Of a stretch of DNA of 9,361 nucleotides, positions 7,618-9,361 are shown one piece after another. This DNA comes from Klebsiella pneumoniae (GTDB lineage: Bacteria; Pseudomonadota; Gammaproteobacteria; Pseudomonadales; Pseudohongiellaceae): contig CAMBPO010000081.1 in NCBI GenBank assembly GCA_945869725.1, positions 1 to 9,361 of the forward strand. Direction: 5' to 3'. The position numbers and the translations under genes are program-made. Below the pieces are notes generated by a model that was given only the letters and a program-made list of their open reading frames with translations, did no database searches and had not been told where the DNA came from. The first letter of the stretch is position 1; each line of letters begins with the position of its first letter.

Positions 7618-8499
7618 TCACCAAACCGCACGAATCAGCGCATCACGCGAGATCGCAAACACACCTTCCCCACCACTGTCGAAGTCCAGCCATAACACGG
7701 GCAGATCCGGATAACGATCGGCCAGCAATTCCCAACTGTAGCCCAGTTCTACAATGAGCATGCCCTGCTCGGAGAGATAAGCGGGGGCCTCGCGCAGAAT
7801 ACGCAAAGGAATCGCCAAACCATCATCATCAGACAACAAGCCCAATTCTGGCTCATGTTGATACTCCGCCGGCAACGCGGCCACTTCGTCCGCCGAGACG
7901 TAAGGCGGGTTGCTGACAATCAGATCGTAGGTTCCATGCAGACCTTGAAACAAATCTGATTCAACCGCACTGACACGACTCTCTACACCAAGCCGGCTGA
8001 TGTTGATCCGGGCTACGTTGAGCGCTTCAGCAGAAATATCCGCCAAATCAACCCGGGCGGAAGGGAACGCCAGTGCAGTCGCCAGTCCGATGCAGCCACT
8101 GCCCGTGCAAAGATCAAGCACACGCGCGGGGTGCGTGGATATCAGTGGCTCATACTGATGAAGAATCAACTCTGCAATCGGTGAACGCGGTATCAACACA
8201 CGCTCATCCACATAAAATGGCAAGCCCGCAAACCAGGCCTGTTTGACAAGGTATGCCATGGGAACCCGTTGGTTAATGCGCTGCTCTGCCAGCGCCTGTA
8301 TATACTGCAGATCAGACTCACAGATCTCGCGTGCTTCCAGCGCCTTGGCATCGGCATCGTCTTGCTCAAACGCAATGTTCAACACAGTAAACACCAGGTA
8401 AACAGCTTCATCCCAGGGATTATCTGTACCATGGCCGTAATACAGGTCAGCCTGCTCGAAGCGCGAGCACAGCTGCTCAACAAAGTTAAGAATATTCAT
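7618..8499 (-). CDS. prmB: Ribosomal protein uL3 glutamine N5-methyltransferase PrmB
   Basis: PrmB transfers a methyl group from S-adenosylmethionine to a glutamine side chain of 50S protein uL3. The 293-residue protein has an N-terminal helical recognition domain (about 1-95) and a Rossmann methyltransferase domain with the SAM motif [14 protein letters not shown] (127-140). It also has the N5-glutamine catalytic motif NPPY (197-200) and a C-terminal [12 protein letters not shown] stretch. That C-terminal FxxGGxGVF stretch favours PrmB over the release-factor enzyme PrmC. Its position before aroC also fits PrmB. The ATG at 8499 has GGA 6 bases upstream. It diverges from folE across 125 bp. 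Confidence 0.93.
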   Translation of the reverse strand: MNILNFVEQLCSRFEQADLYYGHGTDNPWDEAVYLVFTVLNIAFEQDDADAKALEAREICESDLQYIQALAEQRINQRVPMAYLVKQAWFAGLPFYVDERVLIPRSPIAELILHQYEPLISTHPARVLDLCTGSGCIGLATALAFPSARVDLADISAEALNVARINISRLGVESRVSAVESDLFQGLHGTYDLIVSNPPYVSADEVAALPAEYQHEPELGLLSDDDGLAIPLRILREAPAYLSEQGMLIVELGYSWELLADRYPDLPVLWLDFDSGGEGVFAISRDALIRAVW

Positions 8500-8557
8500 T
8501 GTTTATCCATGCAGTTGCGCTGCAATCGCGGCAAAAATTGCTTTACGGCCGCACAGT

Positions 8558-8573
8558 GATATCGTACGGTATC
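8558..8573. promoter_or_regulatory. Near-palindrome in the prmB-folE divergent region
   Basis: GATATCGTACGGTATC is a palindrome apart from one symmetric pair of mismatched positions, centred on CGTACG. It lies in the 125-bp region between the divergent prmB and folE starts, where both promoters must act, so it could be an operator. No convincing -35/-10 pair was found beside it on either strand. It may be chance. Confidence 0.2.
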
Positions 8574-8624
8574 GACCCCTTTGAACAGACCCTACTGATA
8601 ACATTCCGGGATCCACAGTCCACC

Positions 8625-9203
8625 ATGAGCAAACCAATTAACAACACGTCTCTGAACACCATGGAACATGCCTACCGTGACATCATCAGTGCTATTGGTG
8701 AAGACTTATCACGCCCAGGGCTGCTGGACACCCCGCTGCGGGCTGCCAAAGCTATGCAATTTCTTACCCGAGGGTACGAACAGGACGTAGATAAGGTGAT
8801 CAATAATGCTTTGTTCCCATCATCTTCAGAAGAAATGGTCATCGTCAAGAACATCGAATTGTATTCGATGTGTGAGCACCACATGTTGCCTTTTATCGGC
8901 AAGTGTCATGTCGCTTATCTGCCCAATGGCAAAGTTCTCGGCCTGTCGAAGATTGCCCGGATTGTAGATATGTACGCCCGGCGCTTGCAGATTCAGGAGA
9001 ATTTGACCAAAGAGATCGCTGAAGTGATTATTCAGAAGACCGATGCCGCTGGTGCCGCGGTCATCATCGAGGCGCAGCACATGTGCATGATGATGCGCGG
9101 TGTGGAGAAGCAGAACTCGGTGATGACAACCTCGTGTATGCTCGGTGCCTTCAGAAACAGTCAGAATACACGTAACGAGTTTTTGTCACTGATTAGACGG
9201 TAG
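8625..9203 (+). CDS. folE: GTP cyclohydrolase I (FolE)
   Basis: FolE opens the purine ring of GTP to make 7,8-dihydroneopterin triphosphate, the first step of folate (tetrahydropterin) synthesis. It is a zinc enzyme that works as a homodecamer in the cytosol. The 192-residue protein has the metal and active-site motif [10 protein letters not shown] (Cys83, His85, His86). It also has [20 protein letters not shown] (106-125), the second zinc cysteine Cys154 in [10 protein letters not shown], and SQNTRNEFL near the end. The frame is open back to 8499, but the added 42 residues are not family-like. I start at ATG 8625 ([10 protein letters not shown]). ATG 8661 (MEHAYRDII) is a real alternative, since family members often begin near it; neither start has a strong ribosome site. 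It is the only clear plus-strand gene. Confidence 0.95.
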   Translation: MSKPINNTSLNTMEHAYRDIISAIGEDLSRPGLLDTPLRAAKAMQFLTRGYEQDVDKVINNALFPSSSEEMVIVKNIELYSMCEHHMLPFIGKCHVAYLPNGKVLGLSKIARIVDMYARRLQIQENLTKEIAEVIIQKTDAAGAAVIIEAQHMCMMMRGVEKQNSVMTTSCMLGAFRNSQNTRNEFLSLIRR

Positions 9204-9263
9204 TGCTGCACCAAACGGAGTCAAATCAACTTCGTCGATAAAATGTCTGGCTCCTGCCTACCA

Positions 9264-9361
9264 TTACGGTCTGACAACAATCTCAATGCGTTGGCGACAC
9301 GGGCCTGTCCGGCAAAATGGCGCCAAAGGACCAACACCCTGAGACTGCAAACGCTCAGGGT
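9264..9361 (-). CDS. Possible 3' end of an OmpA-like protein gene (partial)
   Basis: A minus-strand frame entering from the right edge (first full codon at 9359) gives 31 residues ending at TAA 9266-9264. It contains ERLQSQGVGPLAP and ends RIEIVVRP. These resemble the end of OmpA C-terminal peptidoglycan-binding domains, where a GxGxLAP segment is followed by GRAxNRRxEIV. Here the segment between is short and odd (FCRTGPCRQ), while the +1 frame over the same bases reads GQARVAN, as the family would. This suggests a frameshift pair, hence a decayed gene or sequence errors, or chance. It would be convergent with folE, 60 bp away. The fragment is too short to be sure. Confidence 0.35.
   Translation of the reverse strand, partial: PERLQSQGVGPLAPFCRTGPCRQRIEIVVRP
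9336..9361. repeat. Perfect 8-bp inverted repeat at the window edge
   Basis: ACCCTGAG (9336-9343) and CTCAGGGT (9354-9361) are exact reverse complements with a 10-base loop. The stem would be moderately stable. Whether a T-run follows cannot be seen because the window ends at the last stem base. If the partial minus-strand gene here is real, the repeat lies inside coding sequence and may be incidental. Otherwise it could be a terminator downstream of folE. Confidence 0.5.

Noticed and set aside
9221..9361. Alternative minus-strand frame of 46 codons entering from the right edge
   Set aside because: Apart from the short GQARVAN stretch it does not resemble a known protein end; the frame ending at 9264 fits an OmpA-like tail better.

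Overview
The window reads as ordinary chromosomal DNA of a gammaproteobacterium of moderate GC content. The main evidence is a FimV-family protein gene directly followed by truA and preceded by leuC, leuD and an aspartate-semialdehyde dehydrogenase gene. This neighbourhood is characteristic of Gammaproteobacteria such as Pseudomonas and its relatives. The chorismate synthase and the other enzymes closely resemble gammaproteobacterial forms. I cannot name a genus from the sequence alone.

Layout: positions 1-413 are non-coding and full of repeats: a heptamer array (1-82), a long imperfect inverted repeat (153-332) and short hexamer repeats (361-400). Positions 414-8499 hold seven genes on the minus strand, in transcription order prmB, aroC, leuC, leuD, asd, fimV, truA. 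Gaps are 42-65 bp, apart from a 4-bp overlap of fimV and truA. On the plus strand, diverging from prmB across 125 bp, is folE (8625-9203). The last ~100 bases hold what may be the 3' end of a minus-strand gene with an OmpA-like C-terminus that runs off the window.

Most products are housekeeping enzymes. PrmB methylates ribosomal protein uL3, AroC makes chorismate, LeuCD is the isopropylmalate isomerase of leucine synthesis, and Asd makes aspartate semialdehyde for the lysine/threonine/methionine branches and for diaminopimelate. FimV is a peptidoglycan-binding inner-membrane hub protein, TruA makes tRNA pseudouridines, and FolE starts folate (pterin) synthesis. A likely promoter for leuC lies in the AT-rich gap after aroC. 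leuB, normally found between leuD and asd in this neighbourhood, is absent.

I found no defence system, mobile element, CRISPR array or other clearly new system. The parts that deserve a second look are the structured, repeat-rich 413 bp downstream of truA, the missing leuB, and the possibly frameshifted OmpA-like tail at the right edge.
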